NCBI RefSeq assembly: GCF_000815105.2
Contig: NZ_CP010310.2
Location: 1,302,001 to 1,366,000, forward strand
DNA: 64,000 nt
DNA from: Pandoraea pulmonicola
GTDB taxonomy: Bacteria; Pseudomonadota; Gammaproteobacteria; Burkholderiales; Burkholderiaceae
Direction of reading: 5' to 3'
Of the stretch, positions 33,506 to 42,155 are shown piece after piece; position 1 is the stretch's first letter, and each line of letters opens with the position of its first letter. The notes beneath the pieces were generated by a model, which had not been told where the DNA came from, did not search any database, and saw only the letters and a list, made by a program, of their open reading frames with translations. The position numbers and the translations under genes are program-made.

Positions 33506-34635
33506 CAGAACGTGTGCTTGATGCCGGCCATCGTACCGAACTGGTTCTTGCCGGCGACCACGTTGCTGCCGAAGCCGTTCAGGCCGAGGTCGGAGCCGTT
33601 GCGGTTCACGACGTAACCCAGGTTCACGTAGACGTCGGTACGCTTCGAGAAGCTGTAGTCGGCGCTGACCTGGAACGACAGCGGGTCGCGGTTGGTGCCG
33701 TAGAAGTCCTGATACATGGCCGTCGCCGACAGATCGAGCGCGGGCGTGGCGTGCCACGTCGCGCCCAGCCAGTAGTAGCTCGAGGCTTCCACCGGGCTCT
33801 TGTTCAGCGCCGAGAGATGGATCGCCTTCGCGTTCAGGTAGCGATAGCCGGCATACAGGTCCACGCGTTGTAGCGAGTATTGCAGCGCGGCCGCGATACG
33901 GCGGTCGACGTTGCCTTCGTAGCCGCCGACCTTCGAGGTCATGGCCGCATTCGGCAGCACCGAGCCGCCGTTCTTCTGGTCGTACGCGAGCACGAACGAC
34001 AGCGGGCCGTTGGCGTAGCGGATGCCGGCGTCGACGACTTGCGCACGGCGGTTGTCGCCCGGCGTCGCGCTGCCGAAGCTCACGTCGTCATAACCCTTCG
34101 AATACTGGATCATCGCTTCGAAGCCGCCGAACTTGCCGGTGTAGCGCAGGCTGTTGTCGAGCCGGTCGGAGAACGCGGTGTCCTGCATCTTGATGGCGTA
34201 CACGGCGTTATTGAGCGGGTTGAACTTGCTCACCCAGTCGAGGAACACGCCGCCCTGACGGCCGATCGTGAAGGTACCGAAAGACGAGTTCGACAGGCCC
34301 ACGTAGGCCAGACGCCCGAATTCGCGTCCGCCTTGCAGCGATTGCCCGTTGCCGAGGTTGAAGCCGTTTTCGATCAGGAACAGGGCCTTGTTGCCGCCGC
34401 CGAGATCTTCGGTGCCCTTGATGCCCCAGCGCGAACCGGCGAGGTTGCCCGAAGTGACGCGCGAGAGGCTGACGGTGTTGCCGGCGCTGTTCTTGTCGGC
34501 ATTGGTGAGGAATTCGACGCCCGAGTCGATCAGCCCGTAGAGCTGAACGTTGGACTGGGCCAGAGCGGGCATGGGCAGGCTGCTGGCGAACGCCAGGCAG
34601 CACCCCGCCGCCGCGATGCGGAAGTTGGGTTTCAT
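33505..34635 (-). CDS. Gram-negative porin (Burkholderia trimeric type)
   Basis: 376 residues. The signal peptide ends near residue 26 (PMPALA), followed by QSNVQLYGLIDSGVEFLTN, the typical first strand of Burkholderiales porins. SRWGIKGTEDLGGGNKALF and RLAYVGLSNSSFGTFTIGRQ are family hallmarks, and the protein ends with the beta-barrel C-terminal Phe (IKHTF). Start ATG 34635 has AAGAGGA upstream. It is the first gene of the operon with the ABC importer, whose ATPase start overlaps its stop. This suggests it passes the same solute through the outer membrane. Confidence 0.93.
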   Translation of the reverse strand: MKPNFRIAAAGCCLAFASSLPMPALAQSNVQLYGLIDSGVEFLTNADKNSAGNTVSLSRVTSGNLAGSRWGIKGTEDLGGGNKALFLIENGFNLGNGQSLQGGREFGRLAYVGLSNSSFGTFTIGRQGGVFLDWVSKFNPLNNAVYAIKMQDTAFSDRLDNSLRYTGKFGGFEAMIQYSKGYDDVSFGSATPGDNRRAQVVDAGIRYANGPLSFVLAYDQKNGGSVLPNAAMTSKVGGYEGNVDRRIAAALQYSLQRVDLYAGYRYLNAKAIHLSALNKSPVEASSYYWLGATWHATPALDLSATAMYQDFYGTNRDPLSFQVSADYSFSKRTDVYVNLGYVVNRNGSDLGLNGFGSNVVAGKNQFGTMAGIKHTF

Positions 34636-34765
34636 TACAGGGTCCTCTTTGGGATTAAATTGAGTCGCCAATGTAAGCGGCCAACATGTCGCGAACGTGA
34701 CAATCGATCGTCATCCGAAGTACGGATGCGTGGCGTTCGCGACCCATGAGAGAGGACGGCGCAAA

Positions 34766-34802
34766 GGCAGACGGCCGGCGAGGTGAACGCCGGCCGTCTG
34801 CC
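34766..34802 (-). terminator. Terminator-like hairpin after the sensor kinase gene
   Basis: A perfect 15-base stem, 34766-34780 with 34788-34802 (GGCAGACGGCCGGCG and its complement), with a 7-base loop. On the minus strand it is followed by TTTGCG, a very short T-run. It lies 30 bases after the histidine kinase stop and upstream of the porin gene. Confidence 0.65.
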
Positions 34803-34831
34803 GTCGGAGAGAGTTCCGGCCTGGCGTCGCG

Positions 34832-36133
34832 CTACACGACCGACGAGCCGGGCAGGGTGATGGTGAAGCGCGCGCCGCCGAGCGGCGAGGTGCCGACGTC
34901 CACGCGCCCGCCGTGCAGCAGCGCGATGCGGCGCACGATGGCCAGCCCCAGGCCGAAGCCGCCGGTGGCGCGATTGCGGCTGCTGTCCAGCCGGTGGAAC
35001 GGCTCGAAGATGCGCGTTCGCTCGGGCGCGGGCACCCCTTCGCCATCGTCGTCGACGTAGATCATGATGTCGCCGCCTTCGCAGGTCTTCGCGCCGCAGA
35101 CGATGCGCCGCGTCGTATGACGCATGGCGTTGTTGAGCAGGTTCTGCACGGCGCGCGCGAGCAGCTTGGGCTCGACTTCCACGCAGTCCGCACCCGGCTC
35201 GGCGGCGATGTCGAGCGCGATCGAGCGCGCCGCCAGTACTTCGGTGCAGTTCGCGGCGAGGCTGTCGAACATCAGGCGCAGCGATACGGCGTGGCGAGCG
35301 GGGGGCGCCGTGATCTGGTCGAGCCGCGCGAGCGAGAGCAATTCGGTGACCAGTTCGTCGAGCTCGCGGATGTCGCCCTTGAGTGCGTTGATGCGCTCCT
35401 CGGCGTCAGGCAGGTGCCGGCGTTGCTGCAGGATCTCCAGCCCGAAGTCGAGCCGCGCGATGGGCGTGCGAAGCTCGTGCGAGACCGCATTGATCATGTC
35501 CTTCTGCGTCTTGATGGAGCGCTCGATGCGGTCGGCCATCGTGTTGAACACATGCACGAGCGCCGTCAGGCTCGAAAAGCGCGACACGCGCGCCCGAGAG
35601 CTGAAGTCGCCTTCGCCGAAGCGGCTCGCGGCGCGATTGAGCGCCTGCACGTCGGTCCAGTACCAGCGCACCCAGGTGAGCACCGCGATCAGCATGAGCA
35701 GCGCGAGCAACGCATAGGCCAGATAGTTGATCTGTTTGATGCTCAGATCGGTGCTGCTCGTGGAGGTGAGCACCCATTGCGAGTCGCGAATCCGCATGGC
35801 GAATTGATTGCCGTCGGTGTCGATGGCGACGGGCAGCCCCGCTTCGAGGCTCTTGCGCGCATACTCGCGCGGCAGCGGGAAATCCTTGAGCGGTTTGATC
35901 TCGAGCTTTTCGTTGCCGCGGGACGTGAACTCGGCCGCGAACGCCGGCCACTCGGCCTCCGGGATCTGGCCCAGCGCCCGGTTGAACATCCAGACGAAGC
36001 CGCCGAGCTGCGCTTGCGCCGCGCGGTTCATGGTGTCGTAGAAGACAATGCCGAAGGTGTGAGTGATCAGCAGGATGGCCGCGACCAGCGAAATGCCGAC
36101 CAGGACGTAGAGCTTCAGAAGGATGCGAAACAC
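34832..36133 (-). CDS. Sensor histidine kinase, RstB-like
   Basis: 433 residues. Two membrane spans (about 7-30 and 136-157) flank a periplasmic domain of about 105 residues. A HAMP linker (about 155-210) leads to the dimerisation helix with the phospho-acceptor His219 in AVSHELRTPIARLD. The ATP domain has the N box LLNNAMRHT, the D box YVDDDGEGVP and the G2 box GGFGLGLAIVRRI. It is 3 bases downstream of the OmpR-type regulator gene, so they form one system. The signal is unknown; the divergent MipA/OmpV gene is a likely target. Confidence 0.93.
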   Translation of the reverse strand: MFRILLKLYVLVGISLVAAILLITHTFGIVFYDTMNRAAQAQLGGFVWMFNRALGQIPEAEWPAFAAEFTSRGNEKLEIKPLKDFPLPREYARKSLEAGLPVAIDTDGNQFAMRIRDSQWVLTSTSSTDLSIKQINYLAYALLALLMLIAVLTWVRWYWTDVQALNRAASRFGEGDFSSRARVSRFSSLTALVHVFNTMADRIERSIKTQKDMINAVSHELRTPIARLDFGLEILQQRRHLPDAEERINALKGDIRELDELVTELLSLARLDQITAPPARHAVSLRLMFDSLAANCTEVLAARSIALDIAAEPGADCVEVEPKLLARAVQNLLNNAMRHTTRRIVCGAKTCEGGDIMIYVDDDGEGVPAPERTRIFEPFHRLDSSRNRATGGFGLGLAIVRRIALLHGGRVDVGTSPLGGARFTITLPGSSVV

Positions 36134-36136
36134 GAT

Positions 36137-36841
36137 TCAACTCTCCCACGCGGACGGGCTGAACAGATAACCCCGTCCCCACACGGTCTTGATGCGTTGC
36201 GGCTCGCCGTCCGTGTCTTCGAAACGCTTGCGCAAACGGTAGATGCCGACGTCGACCGTGCGGTCGATGCCGTCGAATTCGATGCCCCGCAACTGCTGCA
36301 GGATCTCGTCGCGGGTCACCACGCGGCCCGCCCCGCGCGCCAGAATCAGCAGCAGGCTGAATTCGTTGGACTTGAGCTCGACGGGCGCGCCGCGCCAGAA
36401 CACCGTGCGATCGCGCGGCACGATGCGCAACTGCCCGAACGTGAGCCCGCCTTCGCTTTGCGCGTCGGGCTCGGTCGGCGGCTGCGAGCGGCGCAGCAAG
36501 GCACGCAGGCGCGCGAGCAGCAGGCGCGGCTCGACCGGCTTCACGACATAGTCGTCGGCGCCGACTTCCAGACCCGCGACCTGGTCGTAGGTGTCTTCCC
36601 GTGCGGTGAGAATGAGAATCGGCGTGGTGCTCACCGCGCGCAACTGGCGACAGATTTCCATCCCGTCCATGCCGGGCAGCATGAGATCGAGGATCACGAT
36701 ATCCGGCACGAACGCGCGAAACTGCTCGATCGCCCGAGCGCCGTTGGCGACGACCATCACTTCGAAGCGGTATGCGTGCAGATATTCGGTGACCAGCGCG
36801 GCCAGGCGCGCATCGTCCTCGACCAGTAAGACACGGTACAT
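36137..36841 (-). CDS. OmpR-family response regulator, RstA-like
   Basis: 234 residues. The receiver (about 1-115) has acidic residues Asp9-Asp10, phospho-acceptor Asp52 in VILDLMLPGMDG and the switch Lys in DDYVVKPVEP. The winged-helix domain (about 135-232) has LKSNEFSLLLILARGAGRVV and DGIDRTVDVGIYRLRKRFED. It is the first gene of the pair with the kinase and is divergent from the MipA/OmpV gene. The palindromes at 36950-36974 are candidate binding sites. Confidence 0.95.
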   Translation of the reverse strand: MYRVLLVEDDARLAALVTEYLHAYRFEVMVVANGARAIEQFRAFVPDIVILDLMLPGMDGMEICRQLRAVSTTPILILTAREDTYDQVAGLEVGADDYVVKPVEPRLLLARLRALLRRSQPPTEPDAQSEGGLTFGQLRIVPRDRTVFWRGAPVELKSNEFSLLLILARGAGRVVTRDEILQQLRGIEFDGIDRTVDVGIYRLRKRFEDTDGEPQRIKTVWGRGYLFSPSAWES

Positions 36842-36949
36842 GGCCGTCTTCCTTTCCTGTTATGTGCCGTGCCGCAACCCAGGCGGCACTCCCGTGAGGC
36901 GCATTCTACTGCCCCGCCGCTCCTGCCGGGCGGGCGTTTCAAACCCGCG

Positions 36950-36974
36950 AACAAATGAAAACATTTGTTAACAA
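36950..36974. promoter_or_regulatory. Overlapping palindromes between the RstA-like gene and mipA-like gene
   Basis: AACAAATG and CATTTGTT form a perfect 8-base inverted repeat with an AAAA spacer (36950-36969). It overlaps the 10-base palindrome TTGTTAACAA (36965-36974). A further GTAACA lies at about 36989. The block is strikingly AT-rich in a GC-rich genome and lies about 110 bases before the regulator start and 125 before the porin-like gene. It is the best candidate operator for the divergent pair. Confidence 0.5.
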
Positions 36975-37097
36975 TCCTCCTAAATCGCGTAACAGCCACG
37001 GCGGCGCTTCGCGCCTACCATGCGTTCAACTTGCCGTACATGCGCAGGTTCTTTCCCCCCTCGAAGACTGAAATTCAACGGATTTTGTAGGAGTGCC

Positions 37098-37967
37098 ATG
37101 AAAAGCCGTCACTATTGCCACCATCACCGCCTTCGCCGCTTCGCCTTCGCCGGTGCTGCCGGGCTCGTGCTTGCTGGCGCCGCGTCCCAGGCGCATGCCG
37201 TCGATCCGGCGCGCTACAGCGGCATCCAGCCCGACCAGAGCCTGCCCGCGAACAAGCCGGAGAGCGGCTATGAGTTCACCATCGGTGGCGGTGTCGGCGT
37301 CTCCCCGCGCTACATGGGCAGCGACGAGTACCGCGCCACGCCCGCCCTCAACCTCGCGCTGCAAACCCCCTTCGGCGTGTTCGTCGGGCTGGGCGGCATC
37401 GGCTACCGCCTGGCGCTGCCGGCAGGGTTCTACGTCTCGGCCGCGCTTTCCTACGACGAGGGCCGCAAGGACCGCGCGAAGGGGCTCGATTCCGGCTCGA
37501 ACAAGCTGCGCGGCATGGGCGACATCAAGGGCTCGGTTCTGACCACCCTGCAGGCCGGCTACGCCATTGGCGATCTGGCCGTCGTGAGCGTGGCCGCCGA
37601 CATCCCACTGTCCAATCGCGATCGCGGCAACGTCTACCGCTTCGCCGTGGACGGCGAGCTCTACAAGACGGCGACCGACTCGGTGGGGTTGACCGGCACG
37701 GCGCACTTCGCGAGCGGCAAATATGCGCAGACGTACTTCGGCGTGACGGCCAACCAGAGCCTGAATTCGGGCTACGGGCAATACGCGGCGGGGGGCGGCC
37801 TCTATGGCGTGAGCCTTTCGGCGAACTGGACGCACAAGTTCACCAAGCACTGGAGCACCACCGTTGCCGGCGGCGTCATGCGCTATACGGGCAATGCGTC
37901 GAAGAGTCCGATCGTGTTCAACAAGACCAACTACCAGGTCGCCGCGACGCTCGACTACACGTTCTGA
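37098..37967 (+). CDS. MipA/OmpV family outer-membrane protein
   Basis: 289 residues. ATG 37098 has TAGGAG at 37088-37093; the frame is open further upstream. A signal peptide ends near residue 34 (QAHA). The mature protein begins with a Pro-rich segment, then alternating strands: YEFTIGGGVGVSPRYMGSDE is the MipA/OmpV hallmark, and it ends with the barrel signature ATLDYTF. Members are outer-membrane barrels; some act as scaffolds for murein synthesis, others are linked to small solute or antibiotic susceptibility. It is divergent from the RstAB-like system, which probably controls it. Confidence 0.88.
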   Translation: MKSRHYCHHHRLRRFAFAGAAGLVLAGAASQAHAVDPARYSGIQPDQSLPANKPESGYEFTIGGGVGVSPRYMGSDEYRATPALNLALQTPFGVFVGLGGIGYRLALPAGFYVSAALSYDEGRKDRAKGLDSGSNKLRGMGDIKGSVLTTLQAGYAIGDLAVVSVAADIPLSNRDRGNVYRFAVDGELYKTATDSVGLTGTAHFASGKYAQTYFGVTANQSLNSGYGQYAAGGGLYGVSLSANWTHKFTKHWSTTVAGGVMRYTGNASKSPIVFNKTNYQVAATLDYTF

Positions 37968-38022
37968 CGAACGCCGTCGCCGCGCGCATTTCTCCGTATT
38001 CGATGTATTGCGAGGCATTGCC

Positions 38023-39126
38023 ATGCGAATTCTCGTCACCGGCAGCACCGGTTTTGTGGGCGGCGCCGTCGTCGCCCAGCTCCTCAAGGACGGGTTCGGG
38101 CCATCGCTGCTGCTCCTGGTGCGCGCCCGCACGACCCGCGACGGGCTGGCGCGCGTGTGCGCGGCAATGGATCGCTTTCGCGTGCCGCCCGTGCATCGGC
38201 TCACGCTTACGGAGGCAAACATCGTCTGCGGGGATCTGGGACAGCCGGCCAGCTTCGACGACGACGTGCGCATGCGACGCGTGACGCACGTCATCCACGC
38301 CGGCGCCATCGCGAGCTTTTCGCCCCATCCGCAGCTCGAGTCGGTCAACGTCACCGGCACGCTCGCGCTCGCGCGTGCCGTGGCCGCGTCGCCCGTATTC
38401 GAACGGTTCGTTCACGTGGGCACCGCCATGGCGTGCGGCGACCAGCTGACGGGTGTGGCCGGCGTCGTCGGCGAATCGCATGAACTGGCCTGCGCCGATC
38501 ACCAGCTCGTGCCGTACACGGCGTCGAAGGCCGAAGCCGAACGACGCCTGCGGCGCGACTGGCCGGGGCTGCCGCTGGTGATCGCGCGGCCATCCATCGT
38601 GGTGGGCCACACGCGCCTGGGCTGCGAGCCGTCCGGCAGCATCTTCTGGGTGTTCCGCATGGTGCAGTTGCTCGGTGCGTTTACCTGCGCGCTGGACGAC
38701 CGGCTGGACGTGGTGCCCGTCGACTTCTGCGCGGATGCACTGATCGATCTGGCGTTCCTGCCGCGCCTGCGGCACGACCTGTATCACGTGTCGGCGGGTG
38801 CCGTCAGTGCGCGCACGGTCGGCGAAATCGAGGCCGCCCTGGCCAGGGCGCGCGGTGTGGCGCCGCTGGGCGAGCGCTTCCGCCATATCGGCGACGCGGA
38901 TATCGAGCGGCTCACGCACCAACTGGGGCACGGCAACGGCCGGCTCATGGCCAAGGCGCTGCGCCGCTACGGCGCCTTCGCCGCGCTCGACTACGTGTTC
39001 GACAACCGGCGTCTGCTCGACGAAGGCGTGCGCGCGCCGACGCCGGTCACCGATTACCTGGACGTCTGTGCGCGCTCGTTCGAGGCGACGACGGTCGCCG
39101 AGCAGATGGCGTGGGATTTCAAATGA
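38023..39126 (+). CDS. NAD(P)-dependent extended SDR / reductase-like protein
   Basis: 367 residues. The N-terminal dinucleotide site is GSTGFVGGAVVAQLL (about 6-20). The catalytic YxxxK is in PYTASKAEAERRL (about 164-176). IARPSIVVGHTRLG and the substrate-side residues resemble the male-sterility/thioester-reductase branch of extended SDRs, which reduce acyl thioesters, as well as nucleotide-sugar epimerases. The substrate is not determined. It lies 55 bases after the MipA/OmpV gene in the same direction and could be co-transcribed. Confidence 0.75.
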   Translation: MRILVTGSTGFVGGAVVAQLLKDGFGPSLLLLVRARTTRDGLARVCAAMDRFRVPPVHRLTLTEANIVCGDLGQPASFDDDVRMRRVTHVIHAGAIASFSPHPQLESVNVTGTLALARAVAASPVFERFVHVGTAMACGDQLTGVAGVVGESHELACADHQLVPYTASKAEAERRLRRDWPGLPLVIARPSIVVGHTRLGCEPSGSIFWVFRMVQLLGAFTCALDDRLDVVPVDFCADALIDLAFLPRLRHDLYHVSAGAVSARTVGEIEAALARARGVAPLGERFRHIGDADIERLTHQLGHGNGRLMAKALRRYGAFAALDYVFDNRRLLDEGVRAPTPVTDYLDVCARSFEATTVAEQMAWDFK

Positions 39127-39211
39127 GGCCGTAGGAGGCCGGCCTGACGCGCCGGTCCGGTGGGCCGTGCGACGAGTGCCGCGAGGCGTACGATGGGGTC
39201 GCTCTCGCGTG

Positions 39212-40120
39212 TCACCGCACGGCAGCCGGATCGGCGGCGTCCCCCGCGAAACACTGTTCGAGGAAGCGCTCGGTCGGGCGCGACAGCGCGTCGGCATGCG
39301 GCACGAGCGCGGTCAGCAGCCGCTTGAGGCCGTGTGGCGGGTCGATGCGCACGGCTGCCAGCGCGGCGTCCTCATGACGCATCGACATGGCCGAGACGAA
39401 GCCCACGCCCATGCCGGCCCGCACCGCCTCCTTGATGCTCTCCACCCCCGCCAGTTCGAGCGCCACGCGCGGCGTGAGACCCGCCACCGAAAACGCGCGC
39501 GCGACCAGCGCGCGCACTCCAGAACCCGGTTCGCGCAGAATCAGCGGATAGTCCGCAATGTTCTGCAACGACGCGCCATCGGGCTGTTGCGCGAGCGGAT
39601 GGTCGGCCCGTGCGATGGCGACGATCTCGTCGTCGCGCCACGGGCGCACGGCAATCTCCGGCGACAGACCCGGCGGCACCGCGCCCTCGATGAAGGCCAC
39701 ATCCAGTCGATCGAGCTGCGCCACGATCTCGCTGGTGTTGCCGTCGACGATGTGCAGTGCCACGGCCGGGTAGCGCTGATGGAAGGCCGCGATCACATAG
39801 GGCAGCAGGTAGCTCGCGGGCGTCGTGCTCGCGCCGATGCGCAGCGCTCCGGTTTCCATGCCGCGCAGGCTGTCGCGCAACGCCAGCGCCTGGCGGTAGT
39901 CCTGGCGCAGCTTGTTGGCGTACACGGCGACCTGCTCGCCCACGGGCGTCAGCCGGATGCCGCGTCCGTCGCGCCGGTAAAGCGGCTCGCCGAACGACTC
40001 CTGAAGCAACCGCAACTGGCCGGAGACCGCCGGCTGCGAGAGGTGCAGCGCCTGTGCCGCGTGGCTGATGTTGCCCAGCTCGGCCACCGTGGCGAACGTC
40101 AGCAATTGATCCGGAGTCAT
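39212..40120 (-). CDS. LysR-family transcription regulator
   Basis: 302 residues. The winged helix (about 1-65) has FATVAELGNISHAAQALHLSQPAVSGQLRLLQ. The C-terminal effector domain (about 88-295) contains LRIGASTTPASYLLP and GAVPPGLSPEIAVRPW, similar to CysB/CbbR-type LysR proteins. Its target is not clear: both flanking genes are transcribed independently. A symmetric sequence just upstream (40133-40164) is a likely self-regulation site. Confidence 0.92.
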   Translation of the reverse strand: MTPDQLLTFATVAELGNISHAAQALHLSQPAVSGQLRLLQESFGEPLYRRDGRGIRLTPVGEQVAVYANKLRQDYRQALALRDSLRGMETGALRIGASTTPASYLLPYVIAAFHQRYPAVALHIVDGNTSEIVAQLDRLDVAFIEGAVPPGLSPEIAVRPWRDDEIVAIARADHPLAQQPDGASLQNIADYPLILREPGSGVRALVARAFSVAGLTPRVALELAGVESIKEAVRAGMGVGFVSAMSMRHEDAALAAVRIDPPHGLKRLLTALVPHADALSRPTERFLEQCFAGDAADPAAVR

Positions 40121-40132
40121 GTCGAATTCATC

Positions 40133-40164
40133 GGCTATGGTGATGATTGGCTCTCATCATAGCC
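40133..40164. promoter_or_regulatory. Likely LysR operator upstream of the 39212-40120 gene
   Basis: An interrupted inverted repeat: GGCTA (40133) and TGATGA (40041-equivalent at 40141-40146), a 7-base centre, then TCATCA (40154-40159) and TAGCC (40160-40164). It begins 13 bases upstream of the LysR start. It contains a T-N11-A core as in LysR sites. Negative autoregulation is plausible. Confidence 0.45.
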
Positions 40165-40222
40165 ATTATTCGGATGGTTGGCGCGCCGGGTGGTCGTCGA
40201 GGGGCGCTCGCCTCGATCCGGC

Positions 40223-41152
40223 TCAGTCCTCCGATCGCGAGGCGATCAATGCCTGTACCTCGTCCCAGCGGGGTGCGTGGGCGCCCGTGCGTGTGCAGGC
40301 GAGGGCGGCGGCCGCCGCCGCGCGGCGCAGATGTTCGACGACGGCCGCGTGCGGTTCGCGCGACAGACTGGCGAGCCATCCGCCGATGGCCGCGTCGCCC
40401 GCGCCGACGGTGTCGGCCACTTCCACTTTGTAAGCGGGTTGATCGAGCGTGGTGCCGTCGGCCAGGCGCAACTGCATGCCGCGCTCGCCGTCGGTCAGGA
40501 GCACGCCGGCGTGCGGTGCGATGCGGTGGACTTCGGCGAGTGCGTCGGCGTCCGCGTGATCGGGGAAGAGCGCGCGCAGGTCCTCCACCGAGAGCTTGAG
40601 CCAGGTGGCCAGTTTCGCCATGCGCGTGAAGGTCGCGAAGTACCCGGGACCCATCAGGTTGCGCAGATTCGGATCGAAGCTGATGGCGACGCCGCGCGCA
40701 TGAAGGTCTTCGGCCAGCGCGACGAGTCGCGCGGCCAGCGGTTCGCGCACGAGGCTGATGCAGCCGAAGTGCGCGACGCGCGTGGCCTCCCGCCACCCCG
40801 GCGGCAGCGCCTGCGGATCGAACGCGAGGTCGGCCGCGCCTTCGCCGAGAAAGAAGTACGCCGGCGGATCGTGACGATGCACGACAGCCACGAGCGGTGG
40901 TGCGTCCACCGCCTGCCAGTAGCGCGCATCGAGTCCGGCGTCGCGCGAGAGCGCCAGCAATGCCGTGCCGAACGGCGCATGCGTGCTGATCGCACCGCCA
41001 TAGCCCGTTGGCACGCCCATCGCGACACAAACGCGCGCGACGTTCCAGCAGGCGCCGCCCGCGCGGCTCACCCATTGGCGGCCATCGCCCCCGGGTTGGC
41101 GGATCAGATCGGTGAGGGCTTCGCCGAAGACGACGAGCTTGGGCAAGGGCAT
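40223..41152 (-). CDS. PfkB-family carbohydrate kinase (fructokinase-like)
   Basis: 309 residues. The PfkB N-terminal motif is AGGACWNVARVCVAMGVPTGYGG (about 31-53; usual GG.xxN). The C-terminal signature DTVGAGDAAIGGWLA holds the catalytic Asp in GAGD near residue 252. These enzymes phosphorylate a sugar or nucleoside hydroxyl with ATP; fructose is the most frequent substrate for this length and motif pattern, but the substrate cannot be fixed. Neighbours give no sugar pathway. Confidence 0.85.
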   Translation of the reverse strand: MPLPKLVVFGEALTDLIRQPGGDGRQWVSRAGGACWNVARVCVAMGVPTGYGGAISTHAPFGTALLALSRDAGLDARYWQAVDAPPLVAVVHRHDPPAYFFLGEGAADLAFDPQALPPGWREATRVAHFGCISLVREPLAARLVALAEDLHARGVAISFDPNLRNLMGPGYFATFTRMAKLATWLKLSVEDLRALFPDHADADALAEVHRIAPHAGVLLTDGERGMQLRLADGTTLDQPAYKVEVADTVGAGDAAIGGWLASLSREPHAAVVEHLRRAAAAAALACTRTGAHAPRWDEVQALIASRSED

Positions 41153-41241
41153 GATGGAGGCACCGGAGAATGACGGTCGTCAGCATAACCCGTTGGGTGG
41201 GCGCGGAGCGAACGTCGTCAGGCCGACGTGCGCCTCGCGAT

Positions 41242-42024
41242 TCAGTGGCTGCGCAGCAGCAGGGCGATGCCGGCGGCCAGCACCACCAGGTTCACCGCCT
41301 TCACGAACTGCTGACGCGAGAGCCGCAGCGTGATGTGCTTGCCCAGCCACATGCCGGCCATCATCGCGGGGATCAGCGAGACGGCGTTCATCAGCATCGG
41401 CAGATTGGCGTAGACCCCGGCGAGCAGGAACATGGCGGCGCGCGCGAGGGTGCTGAAGCCGATGAGCGTGGCTTGCGTGACGCGCATCGCTTCCACACGT
41501 TCGAGCCGGCTCGTGAGATAGATCGCGTAGACAAAGCCGCCGCTGCCGAACATCGCCCCGAGCATGCCGCCCGCCGCGCCGAACGGAATCGCCCACGTCT
41601 GCGAGAGGCGCGATTTCGCGCGCGGCCCGATGAGCGAGAACACGGCATACCCGCAGATGAACCACGCGAGCGCACGCAACAGGACGTCTGGTTGCAGATG
41701 CAGCAGCAAGGCGGCACCCGCCAGACTGCCGACGACGATGGCGGGCAGCAGGCGGCGCAGTTCGCCGGTGTCCGCCGCGCGCGCGTTGCGCACGACGCTG
41801 CCCGAGGCCGCGCCGAAGTCGAGCAGCGCGAGCATCGGCACGATCTGGGCGACGGGCATCGCGTAAGCGAGCACGGGACTCGCGACCAGCGCCGTGCCGA
41901 AGCCGGCGATGCCGAAGATGACATAGGCGACGACGACGGCGGCGCTCATCAGCAACCAGTCGCCGGGCGCGGGCAGGGCGGTGGCGAGTGTGTGAACGAG
42001 AGGCGAGGACAGCGAGGCGAGCAT
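41242..42024 (-). CDS. TauE/SafE-family membrane permease
   Basis: 260 residues with about eight membrane spans. YVIFGIAGFGTALVASPVLAY near the N-terminus and GAAGGMLGAMFGSGGFVYAI near the middle are the repeated glycine-rich motifs of the TauE/SafE (DUF81) family. Members move sulfite, sulfoacetate, taurine or other organic anions. It is divergent from a LysR gene at 42156, which is the natural candidate regulator. Confidence 0.85.
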   Translation of the reverse strand: MLASLSSPLVHTLATALPAPGDWLLMSAAVVVAYVIFGIAGFGTALVASPVLAYAMPVAQIVPMLALLDFGAASGSVVRNARAADTGELRRLLPAIVVGSLAGAALLLHLQPDVLLRALAWFICGYAVFSLIGPRAKSRLSQTWAIPFGAAGGMLGAMFGSGGFVYAIYLTSRLERVEAMRVTQATLIGFSTLARAAMFLLAGVYANLPMLMNAVSLIPAMMAGMWLGKHITLRLSRQQFVKAVNLVVLAAGIALLLRSH

Positions 42025-42155
42025 GGGACCGACCGGAACGGGGCAATGACGAGGGAGCGCGTGAGCCGCATGGTGCGCGGGATTGCCGTCAGCATAGGGC
42101 TGCGGGCGGGCGCGACGCCAATATAGAATGTGGCGATGTTCGATCTCGAAATGGC

